From Ostreococcus mediterraneus (taxonomy: Eukaryota > Chlorophyta > Mamiellophyceae > Mamiellales > Bathycoccaceae): DNA of 64,000 nucleotides. The notes under the pieces are model-generated. The model made no database searches and had not been told where the DNA came from. It saw only the letters and a program-made list of their open reading frames with translations. The stretch covers positions 124,001 through 188,000 of the forward strand of contig WMKK01000001.1 in the NCBI GenBank assembly GCA_012295225.1, written 5' to 3'. The position numbers and the translations under genes are program-made. Below are positions 47,333 to 57,100 of the stretch, one piece after another (position 1 is the first letter of the stretch; each line of letters starts with the position of its first letter).

Positions 47333-49090
47333 CTAAAGTCGCTCTACTATAAACGGATGCTGCAACGCGTCGCCGACGGTGATGCGTTTCTCAGGATCCA
47401 TGTTGAAAATTTTATCCAACAAGTCAGCCAGTTGCAACGCTTTTTTGCGTTCGATGTCGCTCATGTCCGCGTCCTTGGTGAAGATTTTCGCTAAATCTTT
47501 CGTTGGTTTTGCGTCTCGAATGAGTCTTCGAATGCTTTGCTTTGTCACTGGATCCTCTTCGACGACAGAAAACACACCCGTGGCGTCGTAGTGATTATCC
47601 TTGAATAACGCTCGACGCAACAACTTTTTGGGCACGGGTCCCTTCAACTCGAGCATGAGTTTCAACATGTGATTATTCGATCGTCCAGGGAACACGATGT
47701 TCCCCGTAAACAACTCGTATAGACAACACCCAACCGACCATAAATCCATGGGATGCGAATATGGTAACCCCAAGATGACCTCGGGAGCGCGGTAAAAGCG
47801 CGAAACCAAGTAGGGCGTCAGTTCGTTGTCGCCGTCAAACATTGCGCTCCCAAAATCGCACATCTTCAGCATGTTGTGGCTTTGGTTGACCAATATATTA
47901 TCTGGTTTGATATCCGCGTGCACAACCCCGCAGTTCTTCAAATGTCGAAGCGCGATGAGCAATTGCGTGGCGTACGCTTGCACCGCCTTGATGTTAATCC
48001 CGACGTTGCGCCCAAACTTTTTTATCACCTCGCGAAGATTCATCGCGAGCGACTCAAAGACCATGAACACGTGTTCGCGGTATTCAAAGTGCCGAATAAA
48101 TTTCACGCAATGCCGTTTGTTCTCTGGATCGCTCCCGCTGAGTTTTTGTAAGATGTCAATCTCCAACTGCGCCGCCTTGTACATCGTCTCGTTGCAGCGA
48201 ATGACTTTAATCGCCACCTCGGGTTCGCCCTCGCCTTTCGAGTCAGTCGCACGCAAAACATTCGAAAACACTCCGCGACCTACATGCGCGGTAATGGTAT
48301 ATCGATCGTCTAATACTTCGCCTATGCGCGCGCAATAATATCCCTCAGCGTCGTCCCAGTTGTCTTTTAACCCTTTAGACATGTCCACGGCGCGGGACGA
48401 TTTCTTCTCCTCCTTTCCGCGACCGACGTCCGCGGGATTCATAAACAGCGCATCTTCGTCCGAATCTTCGCCAAACATATCACCACCTCCTCCACCGCCA
48501 ATCGATTCGTTTGCTTTCGTCGTCGTTGCCGTCGCCGCCGTTGCCGCCGCGTTCGCTCGCGCCGTTTTCCCGCCGGCGGTTTTCGCCGGACCGCGAGGCG
48601 ACGCATTCGTTGGCGTCGGCGTCTTCACCTCAACCATTTTCACCGGCACCGTCACAGCCTGCACGGGCTTACTCGCGCCGTGTTTCGCCAAGATTTCTTC
48701 GCGTCGTCGTCGCCGGGCTTCAATGAGCGCCTGTTCCTCGTCCTCGGTCTCGCCGAGCGCGCGCGCGAACGCGGCTTCGACGTCGGCATCCGCGCCTTCC
48801 TCTCCATCACTTTTGCGTCCTCTTGGCGATTGATCCCGCGACGCTTTCCGCCAGGCGTGCATTTTATCATCAATCGCATCGTCATCCGCGTCGACGCTTC
48901 GCCCGCGTTTGCGCGTCGTCGTCGCTGTCGTCGTCGTTGGCGCGCCGACCGCGTGAATTCGACGAGCCGGTTCATCTTCGTTCGCCTCGCGCGAGCTCGC
49001 CCTCGCGTGCCCCGCCGACGCGCGTCGGTCGCCGTCGTCGTCATCGCTGCGACCGCCACCGCGCGACTCGGGCAATTCTCCATCCTCCAT
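47333..49090 (-). CDS. PRP4: PRP4-type spliceosome kinase
   Basis: Encodes 585 residues from the ATG at 49090 (MEDGELPESRGGGRS, similar to the acidic N-terminus of the family). The first 250 residues are charged and low complexity (RKRGRSVDADDD, poly-Gly/Asp). The kinase domain begins near 264 (YTITAHVGRGVFSNVLRAT, with the Val-Phe of PRP4), with AIKVIR, HADIKPDN (about 390), DFGSAMFDGDNELTPYLVSRFYRAPEVILG and GDALQHPFI near the end. PRP4 phosphorylates PRP6/PRP31 in the tri-snRNP during B-complex formation. DFGSA and the TPYLVSRFYRAPE activation segment put it close to the DYRK/CLK group and agree with PRP4. It shares a 168-nt divergent promoter with CstF64. Confidence 0.93.
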   Translation of the reverse strand: MEDGELPESRGGGRSDDDDGDRRASAGHARASSREANEDEPARRIHAVGAPTTTTATTTRKRGRSVDADDDAIDDKMHAWRKASRDQSPRGRKSDGEEGADADVEAAFARALGETEDEEQALIEARRRRREEILAKHGASKPVQAVTVPVKMVEVKTPTPTNASPRGPAKTAGGKTARANAAATAATATTTKANESIGGGGGGDMFGEDSDEDALFMNPADVGRGKEEKKSSRAVDMSKGLKDNWDDAEGYYCARIGEVLDDRYTITAHVGRGVFSNVLRATDSKGEGEPEVAIKVIRCNETMYKAAQLEIDILQKLSGSDPENKRHCVKFIRHFEYREHVFMVFESLAMNLREVIKKFGRNVGINIKAVQAYATQLLIALRHLKNCGVVHADIKPDNILVNQSHNMLKMCDFGSAMFDGDNELTPYLVSRFYRAPEVILGLPYSHPMDLWSVGCCLYELFTGNIVFPGRSNNHMLKLMLELKGPVPKKLLRRALFKDNHYDATGVFSVVEEDPVTKQSIRRLIRDAKPTKDLAKIFTKDADMSDIERKKALQLADLLDKIFNMDPEKRITVGDALQHPFIVERL

Positions 49091-49258
49091 GGCGACGCGC
49101 GGCGCGTGCGTGCGCGCGTGCGAATGAAGAATCCAGAATCGAATTCGTGCGTCACAAGTTTGCGCGCGACACACCGTCGCCGTCGCCGCCGTCTCGACCG
49201 CCAACCGCGCGCAGCGCACCACGTCGCGTCATTCGTCGTCGTCACGGTCGTCGTCGCG

Positions 49259-50221
49259 ATGCCCGAAGGCACGGTGTTCTTTGGAAACGTTCCATACGAC
49301 GCGAGCGAATCCACGCTGCACGACGTGTTCAGCGAAGTCGGACCGGTGCGCGAGCTGCGTTTAGTGACGGACCGCGACACGGGGAAGCTCAAGGGATATG
49401 GGTTCGTGGAGTACGACGATTACGCGACGGCGATGAGCGCGATACGGAACTTGAATGGGCGGGAGTATAACGGGAGGCAATTACGCGTGGATCACGCGGA
49501 TACGATGGGGAAGAGCGACGGAGTGGATGGAGGTGTGGGTGTTGGCGCACACGCGGCGCATGGGAGTCGTATGAGTGTGGTTGATGGGCGCGGTGCGATG
49601 TATGCGGATGTGCCCGTGGGGTCGGCACATGCGAAGTACGCGAATCAAACGGGGATGGCGGGGGCGTTTGCGGGCGCGGCGACGCCGACGGGCGCGGCGA
49701 TGGATTTGTTGACGAAACGCGTGGCGGATTTGACGCCGACACAAATGTATGAAATTATGGCGCAGATGAAGCAGATACAAGCCACGGACCCGGCGCAGGC
49801 GAGGACGTTGTTGATTCAGAATCCGCAGTTGACGTTGGCGTTGTTTCAAGCGCAGCTCGTTTTGGGCATGGTCAAGCCACCGGCGGGCAGCGCACCCATG
49901 GGTGGTGTGCCCGCGCCCGTCGCACCGAGAGCCCCGGCGCCGGTGCACGTGATGGCGGCGGCGGCGCAGCAGCCGCACGTGGTATCACAACAAGCGGCTC
50001 GACCGAGAGCGGCGGCGGTACCCCCGCCGCCACCCGCGCGAGGAGTCGCCGCGCCTCCACCGCCCGCGCCGCCGGCGGCGCAGCCTGCGGATCAACAGCA
50101 GGCGCTGTTGCGTCAAGTGCTCGCGATGACGCCGGAACAAATCGCGATGTTGCCCCCGGACCAGCGTGCGCAGGTGGAGTATTTGCGACAGCTCGCGCAA
50201 CAACAGGGCATGATGGTTTGA
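49259..50221 (+). CDS. CSTF64: CstF64-like cleavage stimulation factor
   Basis: Encodes 320 residues. The N-terminal RRM (about 4-84) reads TVFFGNVPYDASESTLHDVFSEVGPVRELRL with RNP1 KGYGFVEY. After a Gly-rich linker comes the CstF hinge (LTPTQMYEIMAQMKQIQATDPAQARTLLIQNPQLTLALFQAQLVLGMV), which binds CstF77/symplekin. A Pro/Ala/Gln region leads to the CTD-like end (LLRQVLAMTPEQIAMLPPDQRAQVEYLRQLAQ). CstF64 binds the GU-rich element downstream of poly(A) sites. It is smaller than the animal protein. The start is at 49259; the frame extends upstream, over the PRP4 promoter. Confidence 0.94.
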   Translation: MPEGTVFFGNVPYDASESTLHDVFSEVGPVRELRLVTDRDTGKLKGYGFVEYDDYATAMSAIRNLNGREYNGRQLRVDHADTMGKSDGVDGGVGVGAHAAHGSRMSVVDGRGAMYADVPVGSAHAKYANQTGMAGAFAGAATPTGAAMDLLTKRVADLTPTQMYEIMAQMKQIQATDPAQARTLLIQNPQLTLALFQAQLVLGMVKPPAGSAPMGGVPAPVAPRAPAPVHVMAAAAQQPHVVSQQAARPRAAAVPPPPPARGVAAPPPPAPPAAQPADQQQALLRQVLAMTPEQIAMLPPDQRAQVEYLRQLAQQQGMMV

Positions 50222-50425
50222 GAGCGTGTTGACTCGATAGAAAAAAGTACGTAGTAGAAAAATGTAGCCGTCGCGCGATGAAGACGTCATATGCGTGATG
50301 CGAAGTAATGACTAATAATATATGTTTAGATTTCACAACGATGTGGTGCAGAGCTTTGTCCTTACCTCCACGCGCGCGCTAGAATCGAACGTGGCGCTAC
50401 CTAGAGTACGAGAAAGTGTCACTAT

Positions 50426-51244
50426 TCACTTTCTTATTGATGGCCCAATGGCGATGTGCTTACGCTTATGCAAGGGCTGAAATTTGCCTTTTGAACCGAG
50501 CCCTTTGACTTTGCGCTTCTCATCCGTTCGTTCGTTCCATGATGATTTACGCAGCTTGACTGGTCTATTCCCGATGAATTTTCCATTCATCTCCTTCATC
50601 GCCAACGCGTAATCCGCGAGGTCTAAAAATGAAACGAACCCAAACCCTTTATTCTTCCCTGGATTCATCTTATCCTTTACTACTTTCGCCTTGGCAAAGC
50701 TCGGATATTTTGAGAATGCACGCGAGAGCATGTCATCCGTGCACTCGTTCCCCAAGTCGCCGACGAATATGCGGTGGTCATTCTCCGGCCACTCCGCCAA
50801 GGATGCGTCCTCCCATCGATCTCCACCGGCGCTTCGCGCGAGCGCCTTACCGATAGGTTTGTAGTCTATTTTTTGAGGTTTACCACCCACCGGAGGTGGG
50901 GGAACTGCGCGACCGAAGCTGTCAAACACGATCAACGGCGCCGCGGGTGCGCCCGAAGTCGTCGGCTGCGGCCGCGCGCTCGGCCCCGCTGGCACGCGCT
51001 CGGCGGTGCGCGTGATCGTGCCGACGTTCGAGCGCGCGGGAAACTGCGGGCCGACAACAGCAGAGGGGCGTGGCGCTGGCGCTGGCGCTGCTGACGCCGC
51101 CGGCGCGACGGATTTCGCGGACGCAGCCTCTGTTTGTGTGGCGGCTTTAGACGCCGTTGCGTCGTCGGCGCCCGCACCCTCGCCTTCTAACGCCGCCATT
51201 TCGGCTTGAAACTTTGCGAATTCATCCATCATGTCTTCTGCCAT
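50426..51244 (-). CDS. RBM42: RBM42-like RNA-binding protein
   Basis: Encodes 272 residues. The N-terminal half starts MAEDMMDEFAKFQAEMAALEG, then an Ala/Pro-rich linker. The single RRM lies at about 152-232: HRIFVGDLGNECTDDMLSRAFSKYPSFAKAKVVKDK with KGFGFVSFLDLADYALAMKEMNGKFIGNRPVKLRKSSW, a near-complete match to RBM42. The basic tail ends in LHKRKHIAIGPSIRK. RBM42 binds mRNA and interacts with hnRNP K and splicing complexes in animals. It is tail to tail with CstF64. Its placement next to PRP4 and CstF64 makes a small RNA-processing neighbourhood, which may be chance. Confidence 0.9.
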   Translation of the reverse strand: MAEDMMDEFAKFQAEMAALEGEGAGADDATASKAATQTEAASAKSVAPAASAAPAPAPRPSAVVGPQFPARSNVGTITRTAERVPAGPSARPQPTTSGAPAAPLIVFDSFGRAVPPPPVGGKPQKIDYKPIGKALARSAGGDRWEDASLAEWPENDHRIFVGDLGNECTDDMLSRAFSKYPSFAKAKVVKDKMNPGKNKGFGFVSFLDLADYALAMKEMNGKFIGNRPVKLRKSSWNERTDEKRKVKGLGSKGKFQPLHKRKHIAIGPSIRK

Positions 51245-51592
51245 GGTGTTCTCGAAAGACTCGCCGCGTACTCTTGCGCGGAGAAGGAGAGGCGAGAAGT
51301 AACGCGAGGTGGGACGCGGACGCGGGACGTGTGTTCATTCGGTGCCGGTAAGTAGCGGTCAGGTATTACAAAGCATATTAATCTACAGTATGCGACTATA
51401 GCCTTCGGCCTTTTGGCAACGCGGGCAGGCGCTATTGTTACAATTCTTCTCGAGCGACGCGCGACGCGCGCGCGCGGTTCGATTTCGATTTGACGGTCGC
51501 GTTCGCAACCACCACACACACGCACACACGACGCACACACGACGCTCGAATTATGAAGCATATTCGATCCATCATGTACGCATCAACATCAT
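51245..51592. other. Intergenic region between RBM42 and ATG8
   Basis: 348 nt upstream of RBM42 and beyond the ATG8 stop. It has CA-rich stretches (about 51510-51545) and a short CTTCGGCCTTTTGGC at 51399-51413. The latter resembles the 5' end of U2 snRNA but the rest does not follow. No gene is supported. Confidence 0.5.
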
Positions 51593-52052
<460 letters not shown>

Positions 52053-52564
52053 CGCGAAATCCCTGCCTCGACGCGCGCACGCGCGGCACATCCGCCAACC
52101 AACGCCACGCACGCGCGCACGCAATACCCCTCCAAACATCCACCGCGCACGCGCGACGTACGCGTCGTCGCGCGCGCGTCACATCGACCGCGCCAGACGC
52201 CGCGTCATCACGCGCGGCATATTCCGAGGTGCCGAGCGATGGCGCGCGCGCCCAAACCCGCGCCACCGACACTCGCGCGCGCGAACGCGACGCGAGACGA
52301 TACGAGACGCACCGAACGCGTGTTCTTGCTTGAATGCAAACTTTTGGCTCATCGTCGCGTCGTCGCGCGTCGCACACTGTCGCGACGTCGCGCGCCGTTT
52401 GGAACGCCAAACGTCGTGTCGCATCGATCGATCGGACGCGCGCACTCGATCGATATTGTGTCGGTTTCAAACTTTTTTTGAAAAATGCGGCGTATCGATC
52501 GATTGACTTCGTGCGCAGGGTCGGGGCGCCCGCCCGCGGACCGACGTCATTTTATCCACGGCGC
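52053..52564. promoter_or_regulatory. Divergent ATG8 / TPR-protein promoter with ATCGAT cluster
   Basis: A 512-nt spacer. ATCGATCGAT and CGATCGATC units occur at about 52423-52430, 52448-52455 and 52495-52503, followed by a CGCG-rich leader. Between them is an AT-rich stretch (AAACTTTTTTTGAAAAATG) near 52469-52488. No gene was recognised in the spacer. Confidence 0.5.
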
Positions 52565-53857
52565 ATGATGGCGTCGTTTTCAGCGCCGTCGAGCGCGCCG
52601 CGCGCGTCGCACGCGGTCGTTCGCGCGCAGGGCGGCGCGCCGAACGCTGGGGCGCCGCAGCCCGGGCGCGGAAGCCGCAAGAAGGCGTCTCGCGGCGGGC
52701 GAGGCGCGCGAGACAAGGCGCGAAAGGTGCGAGGACAGGATTTTGCCGAGGACGATGGGCGCCGGGAACGCGAGTTTAACGATGCGATTGCGCGCGTGAA
52801 CGCCAAGGCGCGCGTGGGCGGGGCGAGTTTTGATGATGGCGACCGTCCCGTGCAGAGTAGGGAGTCGTTTGAGGCGAAATTGGCGGCGGTGAAGGCGGAA
52901 GGGGCGAAAGGGAAGACGACGGCGTCGTCTTCGTCTTCGGGGGCGACGTTTAATATGAACGCCAAGGTGGATTTCGGTGGTCCGCCCGCGCCGGGGAGTC
53001 CGTTAGCGAGGACTTTAGCGGAAGGTACGGCGGTGCCGAAACGCGCGGAGGATGATGAAGAGGAGAGCGTGATGTCATCCATGGCGGTGCGCGTGGGAAG
53101 TTTCATCGCCGCGGTGGCGTTAGCCATCGTGTTCGTGCCGACAGATTTAATGTTTAACGCGGGCGTGCGCGCGAAGTCTGACAAGTTATCCGACTCCGTG
53201 AAAGAAGAAGTCTTGAAGCAGGCGTCGGCGGTTGAAGAGGCGCTCACGACTGCGCCGGAGGATGCGGATAAGTTGAAGCAAGCCGCGCAGAGTTATTTGG
53301 CGCTCGACGACTATCCCAAGGCATTGCCATTCCTCGAGCGTTTAGTCGCCGTGGACCCTTCGGAAGAAAACGTATCGGCGTTGGCGGAAACGTGGATTGC
53401 CGATGGTCAACCTAGCCGCGCCGTGGAAGCGTTCAGAAACATCATCGACGCCGACGTCTTGGGCAAGGGTGAGCGTGTGGCCGTCCCGTCGCCTTCGTTG
53501 CTTCGCGGGTACCTCGACGCGCTCGGCAAGGCGAATCGCAACGGTCTCGCCCTCGAGTACGCGAAAACGTTCGCGAAGAAAGGGTGGGTAGATGAAGTCG
53601 ACGGTCAGCTTCTTGAGGCTCGGGTGTACTCATCCTGGAAGGGACACGGTAAGGACGCCGAGGCGGCGTACGCCGCCGTCGTTAGCGACCATCCGGGTGA
53701 CTTTCGTGGCTATCTCGCCCAGGGGGTGTTTTTCAGAACCGTCGGTAAGCCCGACGCCGCTGAAAATGCGTTTCGCAAGGCGAAATCGTTGGCGCCCGAC
53801 GATACGGCAGCCGTAGTGAATCAAGTCATCGCCGCGTCGAAGGCGAAACAATCTTAG
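52565..53857 (+). CDS. Plastid membrane TPR protein
   Basis: Encodes 430 residues from the ATG at 52565. A Ser/Ala/Arg-rich leader (MMASFSAPSSAPRASHAVVRAQGG) suggests a plastid protein. A basic Gly/Lys region and a charged stretch precede a membrane helix (SSMAVRVGSFIAAVALAIVFVPTDLMF, about 175-200). The C-terminal half holds several TPR-like repeats: SYLALDDYPKALPFLERLVAVDPSEENVSALAETWIADGQPSRAVEAF and YLAQGVFFRTVGKPDAAENAFRKAKSLAPDD. The layout is like plant TPR proteins needed for chloroplast development (the SLOW GREEN 1 type), by memory rather than alignment. It likely holds partner proteins at the envelope or thylakoid. Confidence 0.72.
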   Translation: MMASFSAPSSAPRASHAVVRAQGGAPNAGAPQPGRGSRKKASRGGRGARDKARKVRGQDFAEDDGRREREFNDAIARVNAKARVGGASFDDGDRPVQSRESFEAKLAAVKAEGAKGKTTASSSSSGATFNMNAKVDFGGPPAPGSPLARTLAEGTAVPKRAEDDEEESVMSSMAVRVGSFIAAVALAIVFVPTDLMFNAGVRAKSDKLSDSVKEEVLKQASAVEEALTTAPEDADKLKQAAQSYLALDDYPKALPFLERLVAVDPSEENVSALAETWIADGQPSRAVEAFRNIIDADVLGKGERVAVPSPSLLRGYLDALGKANRNGLALEYAKTFAKKGWVDEVDGQLLEARVYSSWKGHGKDAEAAYAAVVSDHPGDFRGYLAQGVFFRTVGKPDAAENAFRKAKSLAPDDTAAVVNQVIAASKAKQS

Positions 53858-54104
53858 TGACGTCCGATTTGGAATATTAATACATTTTACAGCGTCTATC
53901 TCGCGTGTTGAGTCGCGCCAGGCGCTTCAAGTGCGGTCCGAATGCTTCAAGTGCGGTCCGCCGCGTCGCGAATTCCATGTTTTGGCGCCAAATTTTGAAA
54001 TTCGCGACGACCTGGCGCGCGATCGATCGCGCGCGCACATCGCGACGCGGCAGACGAACGCGCGAGCGCAGAGGGCGGAACACATCGACGTCGTGGGTGT
54101 TGCG
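53858..54104. promoter_or_regulatory. CHD gene upstream region: tandem repeat and E2F-like palindrome
   Basis: Two copies of GCTTCAAGTGCGGTCCG lie 20 nt apart, at about 53924-53940 and 53944-53960. TTTGGCGCCAAA, a perfect palindrome containing TTTGGCGC (E2F consensus TTTSSCGC), is at 53981-53992. It is flanked by CGTCGCGAATT (53964-53974) and its exact reverse complement AATTCGCGACG (53999-54009). The whole is a 46-nt interrupted palindrome about 100 nt before the start codon. Confidence 0.7.
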
Positions 54105-57100
54105 ATGATAGACGCGACAGCGGGCGCGGCGGTGGGGCGACAAGTGCGGGGGACGCGGCCGAAGTATCGCACAGAGTTGAAGTCGCTCGAGCGCGCGTTT
54201 CAAGAGTTGGATTCGAACGTCATCGCGAGCGTGCTCGAGCGTCGACAAGGGAACGTGGATTTGGCGGCGGCGGATTTGTTGGATTTAAAGCCGTCGAGCG
54301 GCGCGATCGGGGCGAAGCGTGCGAAGGATGAGCGCGGTGAGCGCGAGTTTTGGACCGAGGTGCTGGACGACGCGAGCGCGAGCACGGAGGACGGGTCGAT
54401 GGATTCGTCTAGGGAATTCGTGCGCTCCCGTAAGGGTGCTAAATCATATGAGTGGGGCTCCGAGCAGTGGGCACTTGAGCCGAGCGAAAGTGTACGTTTG
54501 GGTGACGTGGAGATGATTGTCGGTTGGCGTACGGTGGAAAGCGCGGGCGAGAGCGACGTCAACGACGCGGAAGTCTTGATCAAATGGCGCGGTGTGTCGT
54601 ACGCGCACTGCACGTGGGTTCGCACGAGTGCGATAGAAAACGACGTCGCGACTGGCATGCACGGAAAGATGCGCGTTGGGCGGTACTTTGAAAAGTTCCC
54701 CAAAGCCGACGGACCTCGCGTGGATGTCAAGCCGGATTATTTAGTCGTCAGTCGCGTATTCGCAAAGTTTGAAGAGCTCGAGCAGACTCTGGTGTGCGTG
54801 AAGTGGATGAATATGAGCTACGACGAAACGACGTGGGAGAACGCAGAGTATGTGCGCAACGTGGCGAAAGGTGGTGCCGCAGCTATGGATGAATTTGAGC
54901 GCGTGCACTCTAAAGCGTCATCGGCGGCTGAGCGACAAGCGGAGATCGACGGCGAAAGCGAGGAGGACATCGTCAAGGCGTGGTCAACGTACGCTGGAGA
55001 GCCGACGTTGGACAAGTACGGTTCGTCTGATGCCTTGCGCTCGTATCAAGTCGAAGGCGTGAAGTGGATGGCGTTTAATTTCAAAGCCGGCCGCGGATGC
55101 ATCTTGGGCGACGAAATGGGATTGGGTAAAACGGCACAAGCGCTCGCGTTGATCAATCATTGCTTGCGCGTGCGCTCTGGATTGCCTGTTCTGATTGTCG
55201 TCCCGTTATCTACTATTGTGAACTGGGAACGTGAAGCCAAGCGTTGGATTCCTGAGGCATATTTAGTTCCGCACGTCGGCAAACAAGCTGGTCGCGACTT
55301 TGCGCGAGAGCACGACTGGTATTTCCCACCGAGCGAAGATCCATCGGCGCCACGTGGGATGAAGGCCGATGTCGTGCTCACTACATATGAAACCATCACC
55401 GCCGACCGGTCGTCATTCGCCAAAGTTAAATGGAGCACGATTGTCATCGACGAAGCGCACCGATTAAAGCGCGTCGGCGGCAAGCTCGGAAATGATTTGG
55501 GATCTTTATCGGTCGAGCGTGTCTGTCTTTTAACTGGCACGCCGTTGCAGAATAATACCACCGAACTTTGGTCCTTGTTGAACTTTGTCGACGCCAAACA
55601 CTTTTCAAACTCGGAAGATTTTGAAGCCGCGTTTGGTGGCATGGCCAAGGCGGCGCAAGTCGAGCGTTTGCAAAAAGTGCTCGGCCCGTACATTTTGCGT
55701 CGCTTGAAGCAAGACGTTGAGCAAAAACTACCACCCCGAAGTGAGACACTTGTTGAGTGCGAGCTCGCGCCGTTACAAAAGAAGTGCTATCGCGCGTTAT
55801 TCGAGCGCAATTTCAGTTTCTTGCGCCAAGGATGCGACTCAAAGGAAAACTTTGGTAACTTTGCCAACGTCATGATGGAGGTGCGCAAGTGCTGCCAGCA
55901 TCCATTCTTGCTCGATGGCGTCGAAGCAGCCATTGCGCCGGAAGGTGCCAACGTCGCTGCGTTAGTCTCAAGTGCCGGAAAGTTGCAGCTCTTGGATAAG
56001 CTCTTACCGCATCTCAAGGAGGGCGGTCATCGCGGGTTGATTTTCAGTCAAATGACGCGAGTGCTGGACGTGCTCGAAGACTATTGCCGCGCGCGTGGAC
56101 ATACGTATGTACGACTAGATGGAAGCATCACTGGTAAAGCGCGTCAAGAAGCCATCGATCAGTACTGCAAAAAGGATTCGGAAATCTTCTTGTTTCTTTT
56201 ATCCACTCGGGCGGGTGGCCAGGGCATCAATCTCGTCGAAGCAGACACAGTCATCATGTTTGATAGCGATTGGAATCCACAAAATGACGCCCAGGCGTTG
56301 GCGCGCGCGCATCGCATCGGCCAAACGCGCACGGTACAAGTCTATCGCCTCGTTATGCGTGCAACCTACGAGAAAGAAATGTTCACTCGCGCATCGATGA
56401 AACTCGGGCTCGAACAAGCCATCTTTGGTAACGCCGCTGAAAAGGAGGAAAAGTCATCCGCGGCATCGCGAAAGGAAATCGAAGACTTGCTCAAGCATGG
56501 CGCGTACGGATTGTTTACTGATGACGATGGGCGGTCAAAGCAATGGAATGCGGATAGCATCACCGATATTCTCGCGCGTTCTGAACAAAAGCTCATTGAA
56601 AGCGCGGAGAGAAACTCGGAAAGCGCCGCGTCTGGACCAAGCACATTTGCTACGGCGACATTCGTTGAAGAAGGTGGTTCAGCAGACGGCGTTGCGCTCG
56701 ATGACCCGGAATTTTGGCAGAAGCTCATGCCTGAAGTTGCTGCTGCGGAAGAAGAACGTCGCGTCGAAGCTGTGGAGCTCATGGCGAAAATGCAAGCCGC
56801 AGAGCGCTTGGCGCTTGAAAAGCAAAACTCTAAAACCACATTCGACTGGTCGTGGGGCGAACGCAAACGTATTGTTGCCGCACTCATGTTATTTGGTTGG
56901 GGTAACTGGGAGTCTATCATGGAGCGCTCGCAGGTCAAGGACAACAAGACCATTGCGCACATCAAGCTCTTCTGCCGCATGTACGTCGAGGAGGCGCTAA
57001 AATCAGCGCACACTGAATTATTTCCGAATTTCATCGCAGCGCTCACGGTAGCCGCGGACGAAGATGAAACATCCTTACCAGAGGATCAAGGCCGCGACCT

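Noticed and set aside
50350-50420. Possible minus-strand tRNA (GTTCGATTC T-loop-like)
   Set aside because: The flanking bases do not pair as a T stem and no anticodon arm or acceptor stem could be drawn. I also looked for permuted tRNAs, known from this lineage, without success.
51397-51430. U2 snRNA-like start (CTTCGGCCTTTTGGC)
   Set aside because: Resembles the conserved U2 5' end but lacks the following branch-recognition sequence (GTAGTA) and Sm site; likely chance.
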